DNA from: Odontocerum albicorne
Taxonomy: Eukaryota > Arthropoda > Insecta > Trichoptera > Odontoceridae
Length of the DNA stretch: 64,000 bases
Direction: 5' to 3'
Assembly: GCA_949825065.1 (NCBI GenBank)
Contig: OX463859.1
Coordinates: 20,725,847 to 20,789,846, forward strand
Made by a program: the position numbers and the translations under genes. The notes under the pieces are model-generated. The model ran no database searches, was not told the origin of the DNA, and saw nothing but the letters and a program-made list of their open reading frames with translations. How positions within the stretch are numbered: position 1 is the stretch's first letter; the number at the start of each line of letters is the position of its first letter. Shown in pieces: positions 44,011 to 56,574 of the stretch.

Positions 44011-44955
44011 TAAAAGGTGTATTTATTTAATATTGCCACACATATTATCTTAAAGCTCGATTCACAGTCATCATGCATATTCTTTTCAAATTGATTTTAT
44101 CATCGAACTTAATAAACTTTTTATATTTAATATTCTCCAAGAAACAAAATGTCCCTTAACGTAAGCAACCACTTGAGAAAAAGTATTTCTATCTTAAGCT
44201 GAATTAATAAGTTATTAAATACTTCGTATCGCCATCCAGTAAATAATGTAATAAAACTAAGGCGTTAGTTTACTTCTTACACCCCTGCATCAATCGATCT
44301 TCCACTTTAAAATAAGATTATAACTTTCATCACGTGAAAAACGGTCAAAATATGACACCTTAAAACTTTAATGCTAGTGCACAATATTGTTTGAATCCCA
44401 ACTGAAATGAGGGCATTGGAATTACTTATTAAATCCATCCAAAATATTACAAACTTTTAAAATTTATATCTACATTTCAAATTTCTCCAATTTATTCAAT
44501 GTGAATACCTTCAAGGTTCATGCCTCATCTTAATAGAATATAATTTGAGTTAATATATCGCTAGACCATTTGGAGTCTAAATAAAAAAAAAATGAACATT
44601 GCTGAAGAACAATGTGTTTCTATTAAAAATCGATTTCATTAGTTTTGAATATACTTGAAAATTTTCACGAATCGAAAAATAACCGCTGTATTAAATTAAT
44701 TTTAACCTAGTTTAGGAAATGTTAGTTTTAAAATTTAAGATAATGTTAAAAAATCTAATATTTTAATATTTATTGCATTTTGTTGATTAATTTTATTTGT
44801 CCAAATAATGAAAACAATATTTTCCCATCGATCCTAGTTATATGAATCAAACTTTAATTAATGTTCTTTTTTCATGTTGTTATTTCTTAAAGTGAACTAC
44901 CATATAATTAGCATGGATTAACCATCTCTAGTAAGCTTATGGCAACAATTTAAAG
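44011..44955. other. AT-rich intergenic sequence upstream of Nop56
   Basis: No gene or recognised repeat. It should contain the distal promoter of Nop56, but I see no clear element. Confidence 0.4.
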
Positions 44956-44959
44956 TAAA

Positions 44960-45049
44960 ATGTCTGAGATGTTTCATTCGGCACGTGTGTAAAATTGACA
45001 AAGCGGCACAAGTAGATAGACACTTGTATTGTATAGTTTATAATTCAAA
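44960..45049 (+). promoter_or_regulatory. Probable Nop56 core promoter and 5' UTR
   Basis: The 90 bp before the ATG include a CGGCACGTGTG block (CACGTG E-box at 44981-44986) and no TATA box. CACGTG sites are often linked to growth-regulated ribosome-biogenesis genes. The start site is inferred from position only. Confidence 0.4.
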
Positions 45050-48000
45050 ATGGTAAGTTGCTTATTAATACTTTTATTTCTACTCATGTTATTATAATTC
45101 AGGGTTTTTCGTGTTTTTTTTCTAATATATAGTTACAACGAGGTAAATATTTTTAGGTTATACAGCGTGTTTATTTTGTTTCACCGCAATGCGTCTTAAA
45201 TTTGTATTTTTAGAATATTAAAAATTATTTTTATAATTAGAGGCTCTTATTTCATTTCCATTAATTGTATATAAAAAAACTTTAGTGGACTTTCATAAAA
45301 AAATAAATATACAAACTCCGTTTCAAATTAATCACATTCGGATTACGACTACGTCTTTTTTATTTAAAACTTATCGCAGATGTCGACTGTGTCAAATATA
45401 ACAATTAAAAAAAAACACGATATAATAACTTGTTATTGTTTATATCTCAATATAAACTCTTCTGCATCAAATGAGATTTTTTTATTATTATTTTACTAAG
45501 CGTCGGTCCCAGGAAATCGATGTACGTCATACCATTTTATACCAGTCAGTTTTCTAACTTGTGTGATTTCAATGTTGATTTTTATTTCATAATAACCCTT
45601 TGTTACCGAATAATTTACAAACGAAACAATGTGTTAAATACTATAGTAAAAATGTCTTAATTCAAAGTATGGTATTTAGATGAGAAGAAATAAAAAAATA
45701 CATGCATAATAAATAGCCTGATGGGGATTGAATGCCAATCTTTCCTATCACATCATACTGATCTTCCTATCATGACACTTTTTAAACTTCACTTGGCACT
45801 GGTGTATACTCCATATATAGGAGTTCACAGCCATTATTCAAGAAGAAATATATACTTGAAAAAATCCATAAGCATTTTTCAAGAGCTATAACCTCTAGTT
45901 CGTGCTCTTAGTTATTGTGTTTATGATTGCATTTTTGGATAATAACCAATTTCTTGTGGTATGATCTTATTACAGTTTTAAATGAGAAGTTTTTCCTCGT
46001 TGAGTTGGCTTGATTGATCCGACATTTTGAAGATGTAACCTTCATCCTCAGAGCAATGGAAAAGCATGCAAGAAGTACCTGCTTTCACAACTGCAGCGTA
46101 TTTACGCTGCAGTTGTGAAAGAGCACATGGTGACCAGTGTAGAACCTGGCAAACGCATTGTGCTCGTCCCTTATTTGACAATATTGAATTCACTCTTACT
46201 TGTGTTGTCAATCTTTCCAAACTTGAGAGTCATGCAGGTTTGAGATGCATTTTGCCATCTCTGAATATAGTTTGGGTGTCTATAAATTGTAAACGTGTTT
46301 ATGTTGCGCTATGAGAACGGGTGCCTAAGTGGTTTTTGACATTGCCCTAAGAATGAAGGCTGCAACACCTTCATAATGTTGATCATCATTTAAGCTAAAT
46401 CAATTCATAAAAACTTCAGCATTTTAAACTTACTGAAAAAGTATTTTTGGAATAACTGTAGAAAAACTTTATTACATAAATGTTATAATTGTAGGTGAAA
46501 CTGTTCGTGCTGTACGAGCATGCAGCAGGTTATGCACTCCTGAAGGTGCTGGAGTTCGAGGAGGTGGCCACGTTCCTCCCTCAGGTGGAGGAGTCTGTCA
46601 CCTCATTGGACCGGTTCAACTCTATCGTCAAGCTGGTTGCCTTCCAACCCTTCAAGACAGCCGTCACTGCACTGGAGAATATCAACAGTGTTTCAGAAGG
46701 TAATAATTTGCATATCATTAATGTTGATGAATTATTCCTCTAAGTGACATGTAGCAAACCTCAATGGCCTGACAATGACTTGATGAAGAAGAGTTGTTAA
46801 TTTATTTCTAAAAGTGTCTTGATTTACGTCCAATCACGGTTTCACTGGCTGATCTTTACATTTGAAGGTCTATTGACACAAAAATCCATTTCATAACTAA
46901 CACTCATGTTAAAAGAAGTTCATAATGTATCTGTTATTCATTTTAAATTCTTTTTAACTCATATCTTATTTTCCTAGTTGGTAAAACGCCACCCGGGGGT
47001 TTCGGGTTCAATACCCAGAAAATAAAATTAAGAGTACAGGTCTAGTTTAAGAGTTCACCTCGTAATAATACTACTCCATTTGCGATAGTATTGTCTGATG
47101 ATGAACTATAAGTTACCTGCCTACTTCAGTGGTTCTATACCAGAAGATACATTTTTTAAGACAATTATGTGTCCTGACCATGCTCTTCAACATGTCCACA
47201 CAACCAATTCAGATAAGTTGAAGGGTACCATATGAATGAATAAGATCTCTGTTAGCAACATACATCTTAAACATAAAAAAACAATTAATCAATTTGGGCT
47301 TTGACTTTGCGGAACTTCATATTAGGTACTCCGCTAATTATATTAATCCGCACTACATGCGCTTCCTATTCCGATGCTCTTTTCAGGTCGAATAATTTCG
47401 GTTTGTCAGAAATTAAAGCTTAGATACAATGGATGTTTTACTTAAGGTGAAGAAAAGCTTAGATACAATGGATGTTTTACTTAAGGTGAAGAAAAGAGCT
47501 TTAAGATAGTTTAGACATGTGGAAAGAATGAATGATAAAAAAATGACTAAGCGAGTATACAGGTAAAAAGTGCAAGATGTGCGTGGAAGAGGTAGACCTA
47601 GGAAAATGTGGCTGAACGAAATTTTGAAAGAAGGTAAAGTGAGAAGTATGAACATGAATAATAGAATAGTGTACATGACGATATGTATGAATTCGGAGAA
47701 GGCGAAACTTGTGTGCTTGAATAGAAAAGTTTGGAAATCTGCTCTCTCTGCCTACCCCGCAAGGGATGAGAAGGTGTGATATGTATGTATGAAATCAAGT
47801 CTATGAATAATGTATATGATTAGTTTTAATCAGAATTTTAACAGCGTATAATTTAAGATCTGCTTGAAATAAAAAAAGTAAGATGAAATAGATGATACTG
47901 AAATTCCCATTATTGTTCACAATTAGGAGGTTCAAAGAGTTATTTTAAAATTTCACACATTGATTGAGATTTTTTAATTGCCTTTTTTAAGCAAAGCAGT

Positions 48001-51000
48001 ATAGTAACTAGAGATTTATAAACTGCTACCGGTTGCATGAATGAATATATTGTAAAGAAAAAGAAAAAAAAATGTGTAAAAAAGGGGTGCCTTAAGAAAA
48101 AGAAAAAAAATTGTATGAAAAGGGATGCCTTTTATCTTTTTATTTGATTGATATAAACTGTCACATTGCAATAAGCCCAATACAATACCTTATATAAATC
48201 ATAAACTGATAGTTTTTATTAACTCTATTAATTTATTCCCTTAGGTGTTGTCGCAGAAGATCTGCAGCTGTTCCTTGATGGATGTCTCCCGAAGCCCGGC
48301 AAGCGCACCAAAGCCACACTGGGTGTGCTGGACCCCAAACTGGGGGCAGCCATTAGTGAAGTGCTGGGGATCCCCTGCACCCATATGGGGGCTGTACCCG
48401 AGATCATCAGAGGTGAGGGAGATGAGATTGAATCCATTCTTCATTTGATATGTTTGGTCTTCCTGACATTGAAGAAGATGTCTATATATTCTTTTGGCAG
48501 AACTGAACAGCTCCTTAACTCTTAATATCTTATTAGGTTTTAAAAGATCTTGGGCCATATGCATGTTATCAAGTTAGGAATGTCTCCTTTTAGAGGTGCT
48601 GTTATTAAGTTCTTTTAAAATTTCATTTGTATGTCCAACTATACTTTTCTCGGTCCATTTCCACTCATTCAAATTATAGATTTGTGTTTATTAAGCCTTG
48701 TTGCCCATCTGGTCAGCATGTCAAAACCACCTCAATATTTTCTTGTTCACAATACTTACCACATCTGTCTTTAGTTTCCATTTGTTTAATAAGTGTATTT
48801 CTTATTCTTTCATATATCGAAGGGATAAATTATGAAATTCTAGCGACCGTTGTCATCTCTTCCTGTCCTCAATATGCTTGGATTTTAACCTTCTTGGGAT
48901 CAGTGTAATTGTTTGTTTTTTTTTTTACAAAAAAATCAAATGAAAAACTAAAAAAAATATAGTTCTGTGCATACACTGTATAAAAAAACCGCTTTAGTTT
49001 ATGATTGAAACAACTTAGTGTTACATCAAAGTAGTTGCTATATTAAAGGTAGTAAAAATGACAATACATAATAGTGTGTTGGTGCCCACCTTGATGTACG
49101 GAAAGGAAACTTGAACTTAACAAGGTAAAATTATAAGCACTAAGTGTCAAAATGCATGAATAAACTGGAAGTTTTAATTTAGACGATTAAAGTGTTAAGA
49201 TTGGAAATGTGGAGAGAATGAATGAAAACAGACTAAGCAAGATTATAAAAGTTAGAAGTTCATGGTATGCGTGGAAGAGGTATACTGAAAAAAAAAGTAC
49301 TCGATCAAGTAGACCGATTATGAAAGAAGGTAAAGTGAGACAGAGGGTAATAATAGAAGATTGGATGAATCTGGAAGAGGCATAAGTGCGATAGAAAAAT
49401 GTGGGGGTGTCTGTTCTCTCTGTCTACAAAGGACATGACATGATGATTTTTGTGTACCAGGTCTGTAAATATGAAACCAGAATTTGCTAATAGATGGCTC
49501 TAGTTGTCAATGTAGTGACTGTCAAGCCGCGTCATTGGCGCCTTTTTTTTGTGTTTACATTTGTCAAAGACTTTTAACTCACAACAATACAAGTTTAATA
49601 CAACTACATGTGTTTTCATAGCGTTGAACATGTCTGTTTTTGTGCCTGAAAACTACGATTTGCGGACAGCATTGATTTTCTGTTACCATTTGAAGAAAAC
49701 TGCTGCAGAATCGCATCGAATGCTTGTCAAAGCTTACGGTGTGCATGCTCTTGGTAAATCACAGTGCTTTGAGTGGTTTAAAAAATTCAAAAGGGGCGAT
49801 TTTGACGTGAGAAACTAGGAAAGAAACGAGAATTGTTGGATGATGACGCTCAAACGCAACAACAACTCGCGGATAAATTAAATGACACGAGTAGCCGTCT
49901 CCATACGTTTGAAAGCTATGGGAAAGATGCAGAAGGTGGGAAAATGGGTTCCACATGAACTGAATGTAAGACAGCAGGAAAACCGAAAAACCACTTGCGA
50001 AATGCTGCTCGCCAGGTACAAAAGAAAATCATTTCTCCATCGAATTGACTGGCGATAAAAAATGGATATCTTTCGAGAATCCTGAGGCCAAATCGCTATC
50101 GACGGAAGACAATGCTCTGTTTGGTGGGATCAGAAGAGTGTTATCTATTATGAGCTGCTAAAACTTGGCGAAACCGTTAATACTGAACCGACAACAAATG
50201 ATGGATTCGAACCAAGTATTGCGTGAAAAACGACCAGAATATCAAAAGAGGCAACACAAAGTGATTTTGCTTCATGATAATGCACCATCGCACACAACAA
50301 AACCGGTCAAGGAAACGATTGAGGCAAATAGTTGGCAAATACTTTCGCATGCGGCTTACTCACCAGATTTGGCTCCATCCGATTACTACTTATTTGCATT
50401 GATAGGACACGCACTTGCTGAGCAGCGCTTCACTTTCGAAAATGTACGAAAATGGCTCGATGATTGGTTTGCCTCAAAAGAGCAACAGTTTTTTTTGGTG
50501 TGGCATCCACAAATTGCCAGAGAGATCGGAAAAATGTGTAACTAGCGAAGGGCAATACTTTGAATAAAATATTTTTTACCATTTTCATATAATAAATGTG
50601 TATTTTCTGTAAAAAAAAATCCGGTTTCATATTTAGAGACTTGATATGTTTCAACCTCGATGTTCGAAGATAATGTAATTAGAAAGGGTTCTTAAATAAT
50701 AATTTGATTTTAATGTATACTTTTCTGTATTCAAGGCGTACGCCTACACTTTGCCAAGCTGGTGAAGGGTTTCACGAACAAGACAGCCGCTGTGGCCCAA
50801 CTGGGTCTCGGCCATTCCTATTCCCGAGCCAAGGTGAAGTTCAACGTGCACAGGGCAGACAACATGATCATCCAGTCCATTGCGCTGCTCGACCAGCTGG
50901 ACAAGGATATTAACACTTTTTCTATGAGAATAAGGTTAGTTGTGCACAAATATTACAATGGCATTAGATCTTGGATCCGAATATTGGGTTTACAGATGGT

Positions 51001-54000
51001 AAGATATATTACCACCAATCATTATATAGTTTAACCCAGAGCAATCAATTACAATAAAATGACATAAAATGAGTGAAAACATAAATTCAGTGTCATAAGG
51101 TATAAACAAAATATCTAAAAAAAAATATTATTTGCATATTTATTTATTGACGGTGCTGTATACCGAACAACCTCCGTGGTCTAATTGGTAAGATACCTGT
51201 CTTGCATCCCGGAGGTTACGGATTCGATTCTCATTGATATCAATTTTTTTTTAAAATTGGTATAGTCTAGTTTTCACTTAAGACATTTTAAAAACATCTT
51301 TCTGGTTGACTGGAGAAGATTACCACATGGTAATAAACCCACCAGGCTAATACTGTGTACAACGAAAGTGTAATATATAATACATTATAACCATATTTAA
51401 ACCCTAAGCAGTGAGTGCTTCATACATTACAATAGAAAAAATAATAGTTTAAAACTAATAAAAGTTGCGTAGCAAAATGAATTAACATAAATATATATTT
51501 TGAAAACAACATAATGGTCAACACTTGCGTACAATATATAGTTATTTACACATTACAGAACTATCTGCAGGCACTGGGCAACCTGCACTTGCATACAATA
51601 TACACAATTATTAACACATTACGGAACCATCTGCGGGAACTGGGCAACGTGCACTGTCTCACTCTTAACGTGCCAGCAAAAAAACAAAATATAGATGCAT
51701 TCAAACGCAACAAAATAAATCAACATGAGTATAGTTTAAGCGCAATTAAAAGTCAATATCATTCATCCTATACTAAATGTCTCAAGTTATTAATATATTT
51801 AAGACAAAAAGTTTATAACGATGAACAAACTGTGGACCAATATATTGAAATGAATTTTCTTAAAGTAAAGTCAAGACCATAAAATTGTAATAGCAAAAAA
51901 TTGTTTTTTTCCAAAATACCAGAAAGTCAATCAACACCCTTTGTTTAAGCCATAAATCAATAAAATTTCAAGTATAAAAATGTAAAAAAATTGTAAATGT
52001 CAAAAATGTTCAGTTAACTCCATAAATACTGTAAAATGCGTTTGAACATTATAATTCACAATGCATTAAAATTTAGTGTCAAAAAAAGTGGGAGAAATAA
52101 TGATGCGTATTTTCAAGATTATATCGCCGAGATCCGCAGCGCACAACATGTATACATAGTCCGTATTAAATGTGAGATTAAAAATAACAACACCTCATTG
52201 TATACAGTATAACGAGATGGACTTCTTGCTGTTTGGTTATTTCTTCCAACAAAACAGATTTTTAAAAGCCTATTATGAAAAATTCAGATTTAACTCTTTC
52301 GTTGGATACTATTGAAAATCGAACACAAAACCCCCAGGTTGTATTTCGACTAACCAAGCCATGGAGGTCATTTTACCATACAAGAAAAAACTATCACAAA
52401 GTTTTATATGCAGAAAAAATACATATATGAAGAATTAACAGAATCTTTAATTGTTTTTTTTTAGTAATAAATAAAAAGCTTTGTCTTAATATTTCAATTT
52501 CTATTTTTTTAGAGAATGGTATTCATACCACTTCCCAGAGCTGGTCAAAATTGTTCCTGACAATTACTTATACGCCAAGGTGGCCCAGCACATCAAGAAC
52601 CGCAAGGACTTAAATGACGAATCACTAGATGCACTTACTGAAATGCTCATGGACGGAGAGAAGGCACAAGCTGTGATTGATGCATCCAAAATGTCAATGG
52701 GGATGGATATTTCACCTGTGGATCTGATCAATATTGAAATGTTTGCTGGAAGACTCGTAAAACTCAGTGAATATAGAAAACAGATAGCCGAGTACTTACA
52801 CACAAAGATGAACGGAGTGGCCCCCAATCTGGCTTGCCTCATCGGGGACCAAGTAGGCGCGCGCCTCATCTCTAAAGCCGGCAGCCTCACCAATCTGGCC
52901 AAGTTCCCCGCCTCCACCGTGCAAATATTGGGTAAGTTCCACATTCAGTTCCCTACAAGCAATGACATTTTTAACAAAGGAACAAACAAAATCATGTCAA
53001 GTTTTCCAGGATATATACAACACTCCCCTGCTTAACTAGTCATGCCCGTCATAAGGCAGGTAGAAAAAATACATGTAGCCTCACTACCTGTCTCATACTA
53101 ACTCACGTCGAATTGTGACTATCTGTCTCACTCTCGTTCATATCAAAATGGTGACACTGGCTGTCTTACTCGGACACGTTTATGCGCTTCATCGTCTGTC
53201 TCGCTCAACTTATTGAATTTTATCTTTGATTATTGAAAACTGTCATCATTAAATACGGAAATTAATTAAAAAATATATTTTTAAATGAGTAGTAGGTATG
53301 TATTATACCATTTTGAAATCCTGAATAAACAGGCCATCTTTTGATGTAACTTGCCAGGTTAGTGTAGTACATTATTGTTACAGTATGATGAGTTAAAGTT
53401 AGCTGATAAAAAATATTCATTTTTATGATCGGACAAAAACATTTTTTTTTCGAATCTGCAGGTTTTTTTTTTGTTTTATATCGGAGTCCGACTAATAGCA
53501 GGGTTATCTAGGATTGCGACGCAATCATGAAAATCATAAAATATGGCAATTTGTAGTCACAGCATATAAACATTTGGCGCAGGGTAGTTACTTTCACAAT
53601 TTTCGAAGAAATGCCTATAACTCGAAAACTAATAAAAGGCTTTTTCAAGTTTTTATTTTTAATTCTGAACCGTTATAAGCTAGCCTCTTCCTCGATACCG
53701 GCTTGACGTTGAGGCACGGGGCACCTGTATATATTCTAATATATCTTAAGGTTTTATAATAAAAATTTCTTATCTCTTATAGTGATTACAATAAATTGTT
53801 TTTTCTCCAAAGTATTGGGATTGTAAGGGACTTGAATAATGACTATAAAAAAAAGACAATCACCATAGTTGAGTTAATAGAACGATTGACGTTCAACGTC
53901 GGAGTTTCGGGTTAGATTCCTTGAAACTTGATAGATCAAATGTCAATAAAGTAAGAGTGAAGTGACATTTCAGGACTATTGGCTCATTGTTTATTAAGTC

Positions 54001-56026
54001 AAACGTACCTATGCAAAAACCATAGCTAATGCAAATGAATTAAGTTTTGTTAATAATATTTGTTTTATTTTTAGGAGCTGAGAAAGCGCTGTTCAGGGCG
54101 CTGAAGACACGCGGCAATACACCCAAGTATGGGCTGCTGTACCACTCTAGTTTCATTGGTCGTGCAGGGCTCAAGAATAAGGGCCGCATCTCTCGATACC
54201 TGGCCAACAAGTGCTCCATTGCATCACGTATCGATTGCTTCACAGGTGAGAAATTTACCAACGGACAAGAGATATTTGAACTACTAGTTTGTAAAAAATA
54301 TGGACAAAGTACCTTTTTTTTATAAATAATTTCATTGTTGAGCAAGTTTAAGTTCTATAATATAAACATCTGGGATCTTAACTGAATGTTCAATTGTGCC
54401 TAGTTAATAAGAAACTTGTTTCCGTCCAGACATTTCGCGTTCGGTTCCCAATGGTATCAAAAATAAAAAACAGTCCGTCCTGTTGAAGAGTTTGTTTTGT
54501 AACAATACGTGCTCACACTAGATTGCATAAGTTGTTAGTTGTCCATGTACAAGAATATTTCTGACACCTACAATGGAGAACTGAGTTCCATGCCTACTCC
54601 AGTGGTTCTTAATCTGAAGGCTGGACTCTGAAGACAATATTGTCTTTCGGCCACGCATTTCAACATATCTGCATCACCAATATAGATATGTTCTAGGGTT
54701 CTATACTAATTAATAATTATTATAATGTATAAACAATAGTGGAGAGAGCACTAAGTTGCATTTTCAAAATACAAGATTTCCATTGCAAGAAGTACTCGTA
54801 AATCAATCTCAAATATTTAGATGTAACTTGCTGGTGGGTGGTGTTTTTTGATATTTATGGTATCTCGGCAATCTCTTGTGTCGTGGAACGCTGGTAATTC
54901 TCGATCAAAGCCTTGATTTGATGGACAGTGGAAATCAGCCTTCCAGAGTGCGCACCATCTTCGACTGGCATATCATCATTTTGTAATTTTTAAACCACAT
55001 TCGACACACGATCGCTTGCTACATCATCACCATTTACTGTACATATATTTTTTTTGTTTGTGTCGAATTTTTTCCTTTGCGGTAGTAAAAAAGGATCAAG
55101 CACAAAACAACTTATTTGGTTCTAACTTCAAAATGATGCCTTAAAAAAACAGCTGTATCAATTTGGGTAAACTATTACCTTTAATATTTATTGACATTTA
55201 ACACATTTGGAATGAATTTAGCAATAATATTTTTGTTCTAACGATATCTATTCGAGAAATATGAAACTACTTTCCTGACAATATATCAGAATAGGTAAGA
55301 TCACACACACAGCAATCTATATGTATTCTCTATGGGGCTGAAGCATGGACAGTGTTTATAGTAATATACAATTATCTTTTATAGAATTACAATCATCAGT
55401 ATTTGGTGAGAAGCTGAAACAGCAGGTGGAGGACCGGCTGAAGTTCTACGAGTGCGGAGATGTGCCACGGAAGAATGTAGAAGTCATGAAGGAGGCCATG
55501 GAAGAAGCGGCTGTGATAGCTGCTAACCAAGTGGAGGAAGAAGGGCAGGAGAATGGCAAAAAGAAAAAGAAGAAGGTGAGTTGTGTGACAGTAATAACTT
55601 TGCTTTATTCTATTATTTGACAATCATGTAACATAGCATAATCAATCAATCCAACCAAACTGAGCCTACTTATGTTGGCATTTTGAGAGGTATTAGTACC
55701 ATGATACAGAAGACCACTCATGTGGAACCTTACCTACAGCACAGCACTACACACTCATGAGGCCTCTTTAATATTTTTTTGGTTGGTTGGAAGCGATGCC
55801 ACATGGCAATAATCTACCAGTTTGTACTGTATACATCGAAAGTGTAATAAAAAGAAAATAATTAAATGTTTGGTTTTTTTTTCAGAATAAGAAGCGGAAG
55901 CTTTCAGAAGCCGCTGAAGAGGTCGCTCAAAACGGCGTGGAGGAAAATGGTGCAAGCTTGAATGAATCGACAGGGGAACCCAAGAAGAAAAAGAAAAAGA
56001 AGAATAAGGATAAGGATGCAGAGTGA
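45050..56026 (+). CDS. Nop56: Nop56, box C/D snoRNP core protein, 498 aa, 8 coding exons
   Basis: Exons 45050-45052 (ATG only), 46495-46699, 48245-48412, 50736-50934, 52513-52931, 54075-54245, 55385-55575 and 55886-56026. All introns are GT-AG and every junction keeps frame (1497 nt with stop). The protein starts [20 protein letters not shown], the Nop5/56 N-terminal domain (about residues 1-70). A coiled-coil/NOSIC part follows (about 160-220) with [17 protein letters not shown] and [12 protein letters not shown]. The Nop RNA/15.5K-binding domain (about 225-400) carries [31 protein letters not shown] and [19 protein letters not shown]. The tail is Lys/Glu-rich (KKKKKK and [11 protein letters not shown]). 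In eukaryotes Nop56 pairs with Nop58, fibrillarin and the 15.5K protein in the nucleolus to guide rRNA 2'-O-methylation. Length matches insect orthologues; all expected domains are present. Confidence 0.97.
45785..45855 (+). repeat. Copy of the 67-bp SINE-like unit (Nop56 intron 1)
   Basis: ACTTGGCACTGGTGTATACT then GGAGTTCACAGCCATTATTC matches the insertion at 14726-14792. Confidence 0.75.
46082..46121. repeat. Perfect 19-bp hairpin (Nop56 intron 1)
   Basis: CTTTCACAACTGCAGCGTA and its exact reverse complement, loop of two T. Confidence 0.97.
46973..47036 (+). repeat. SINE head (Nop56 intron 2)
   Basis: CTAGTTGGTAAAACGCC and a GGGTTCAATACCCAG block are A- and B-box-like. There is no body or tail. 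Confidence 0.5.
47065..47240 (+). repeat. hAT-like dispersed repeat (Nop56 intron 2)
   Basis: TGCCTACTTCAGTGGTTCT, AAGACAATTATGTGTCC and GCTCTTCAACATGTCCAC match 54540-54705 in the same gene and 29590-29700 in reverse. Confidence 0.7.
47415..47795 (+). pseudogene. LINE 3'-end fragment (Nop56 intron 2)
   Basis: The best-preserved copy of the family. 47570-47776 is open and reads [20 protein letters not shown], then [20 protein letters not shown]. The 3' end CTACCCCGCAAGGGATG and GTGATATGTATGTATG resembles RTE-like 3' ends known to me from Lepidoptera. Its 5' edge shows a ~48-bp direct duplication (AGCTTAGATACAATGGATG at 47417 and 47458). Confidence 0.8.
49045..49450 (+). pseudogene. LINE 3'-end fragment (Nop56 intron 3)
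   Basis: GTGCCCACCTTGATGTACGG through CATGGTATGCGTGGAAGAGG and CTCTGTCTACAAAGGACATG. Same family as 47415, more decayed. It abuts the mariner at 49457. Confidence 0.7.
49457..50644 (+). mobile_element. Mariner, Mos1-like group (Nop56 intron 3)
   Basis: TA-flanked (49455-49456, 50645-50646), inverted ends GTCTGTAAATATGAAACC / GGTTTCATATTTAGAGAC, 1188 bp. Confidence 0.93.
49630..50545 (+). pseudogene. Mariner transposase pseudogene (mauritiana subfamily)
   Basis: Starts [20 protein letters not shown] with [17 protein letters not shown] (HTH 1), very close to Mos1-type enzymes. It breaks after KRGDFDVRN (49818). Later pieces in shifted frames include TGDKKW, where relatives have TGDEKW at the first Asp. 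The C-terminal ORF 50165-50545 is intact, with [12 protein letters not shown] and [13 protein letters not shown] (second and third Asp, 34 residues apart). At least two deletions separate the halves, so it is inactive. Confidence 0.92.
51166..51380 (+). repeat. tRNA-derived SINE, full length (Nop56 intron 4)
   Basis: Head with A box GTGGTCTAATTGGTAAGATA and B box GGATTCGATTC. Body AGTTTTCACTTAAGAC and tail TTTCTGGTTGACTGG ... TACAACGAAAGTGTAAT follow. All parts of the 20149-20351 copy are present. Confidence 0.88.
51514..51882 (+). other. Unassigned 122-aa ORF in Nop56 intron 4
   Basis: An open frame beginning with a near-perfect 64-bp tandem duplication (51524-51653, encoding QALGNLH / RELGNVH) and followed by about 75 residues without a motif I recognise. 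It may belong to an unidentified TE. The duplication argues against a conserved gene. Confidence 0.3.
54540..54705 (+). repeat. hAT-like dispersed repeat (Nop56 intron 6)
   Basis: CCTACTCCAGTGGTTCTTAA, GAAGACAATATTGTCTTTCG and TTTCAACATATCTGCATCAC; same family as 47065-47240. Confidence 0.7.
54840..55130 (-). pseudogene. Mariner N-terminal fragment, minus strand (Nop56 intron 6)
   Basis: The minus-strand reading shows a [13 protein letters not shown] segment, then [20 protein letters not shown] and IAEIP, the end of the first and start of the second helix-turn-helix of a mariner transposase. No ends or catalytic part found. Confidence 0.65.
55757..55852 (+). repeat. SINE tail (Nop56 intron 7)
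   Basis: GAGGCCTCTTTAATA then TTGGTTGGTTGGAAGCG and ATACATCGAAAGTGTAATAA; the last ~100 bp of the local SINE. Confidence 0.8.
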
Positions 56027-56086
56027 TGGGGAGCACACTTTAGGGATTTAATTCAAAATATGTCTTATCTTTCATAATGATTTATC

Positions 56087-56092
56087 AATAAA
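56087..56092 (+). terminator. Poly(A) signal of Nop56
   Basis: AATAAA 61 bp after the stop codon, followed by a T-rich downstream stretch (TTTGTTTTTATTT). Confidence 0.85.
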
Positions 56093-56099
56093 TATAATG

Positions 56100-56560
56100 T
56101 TTATTTTACAAAGAATTTGTTTTTATTTCATCATATCTCCTTGAATCGAAGAACTTCATCAATCAGCCCTTGAATCTAAAATTTAGAAAATTCTGCTGTT
56201 AAGTATAATATAGAAAATGTGCTATTTGTATGTAGCATAATAAAGATAAATTATACAGTTTGACAAGTACGAACTGGGACATGAATCTTGCTACAAAAAT
56301 AAATTTAAAAAAACCTTTTTAATTAAATTCAGTAATTTGTAAAAAAAATTACGCTATGGTCGAAATGGGCCTCATCTGACATAAACAAGTCATTAATAAA
56401 GTTTATATCTTCTTCCACAAATTGTAACAATTTTCAGTTTATTTTAGTTTCAATTTATTAAAAACAAATTAACCTATAGACCTAATCGTACTGACAGGGT
56501 TTGTTAGGGTATAATTGCGAATTATAGCTGCTCTCACCTTTTTTTTAAGAATTCTTTATA
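56100..56560. other. AT-rich intergenic sequence
   Basis: No gene or recognised repeat. Confidence 0.5.
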
Positions 56561-56574
56561 CATGACCCTTTTAG

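Noticed and set aside
46700..48244. Box C/D snoRNA in Nop56 intron 2 (ATGATGA at 47098, CTGA at 47174)
   Set aside because: C- and D-box-like motifs lie about 70 nt apart, but the flanks do not form a terminal stem and the region overlaps a dispersed hAT-like repeat. Other introns gave nothing better, although snoRNA hosting is common for this gene family.
55755..56036. 93-aa ORF antisense to the last Nop56 exon
   Set aside because: A shadow of the lysine-rich coding tail and the adjacent SINE.
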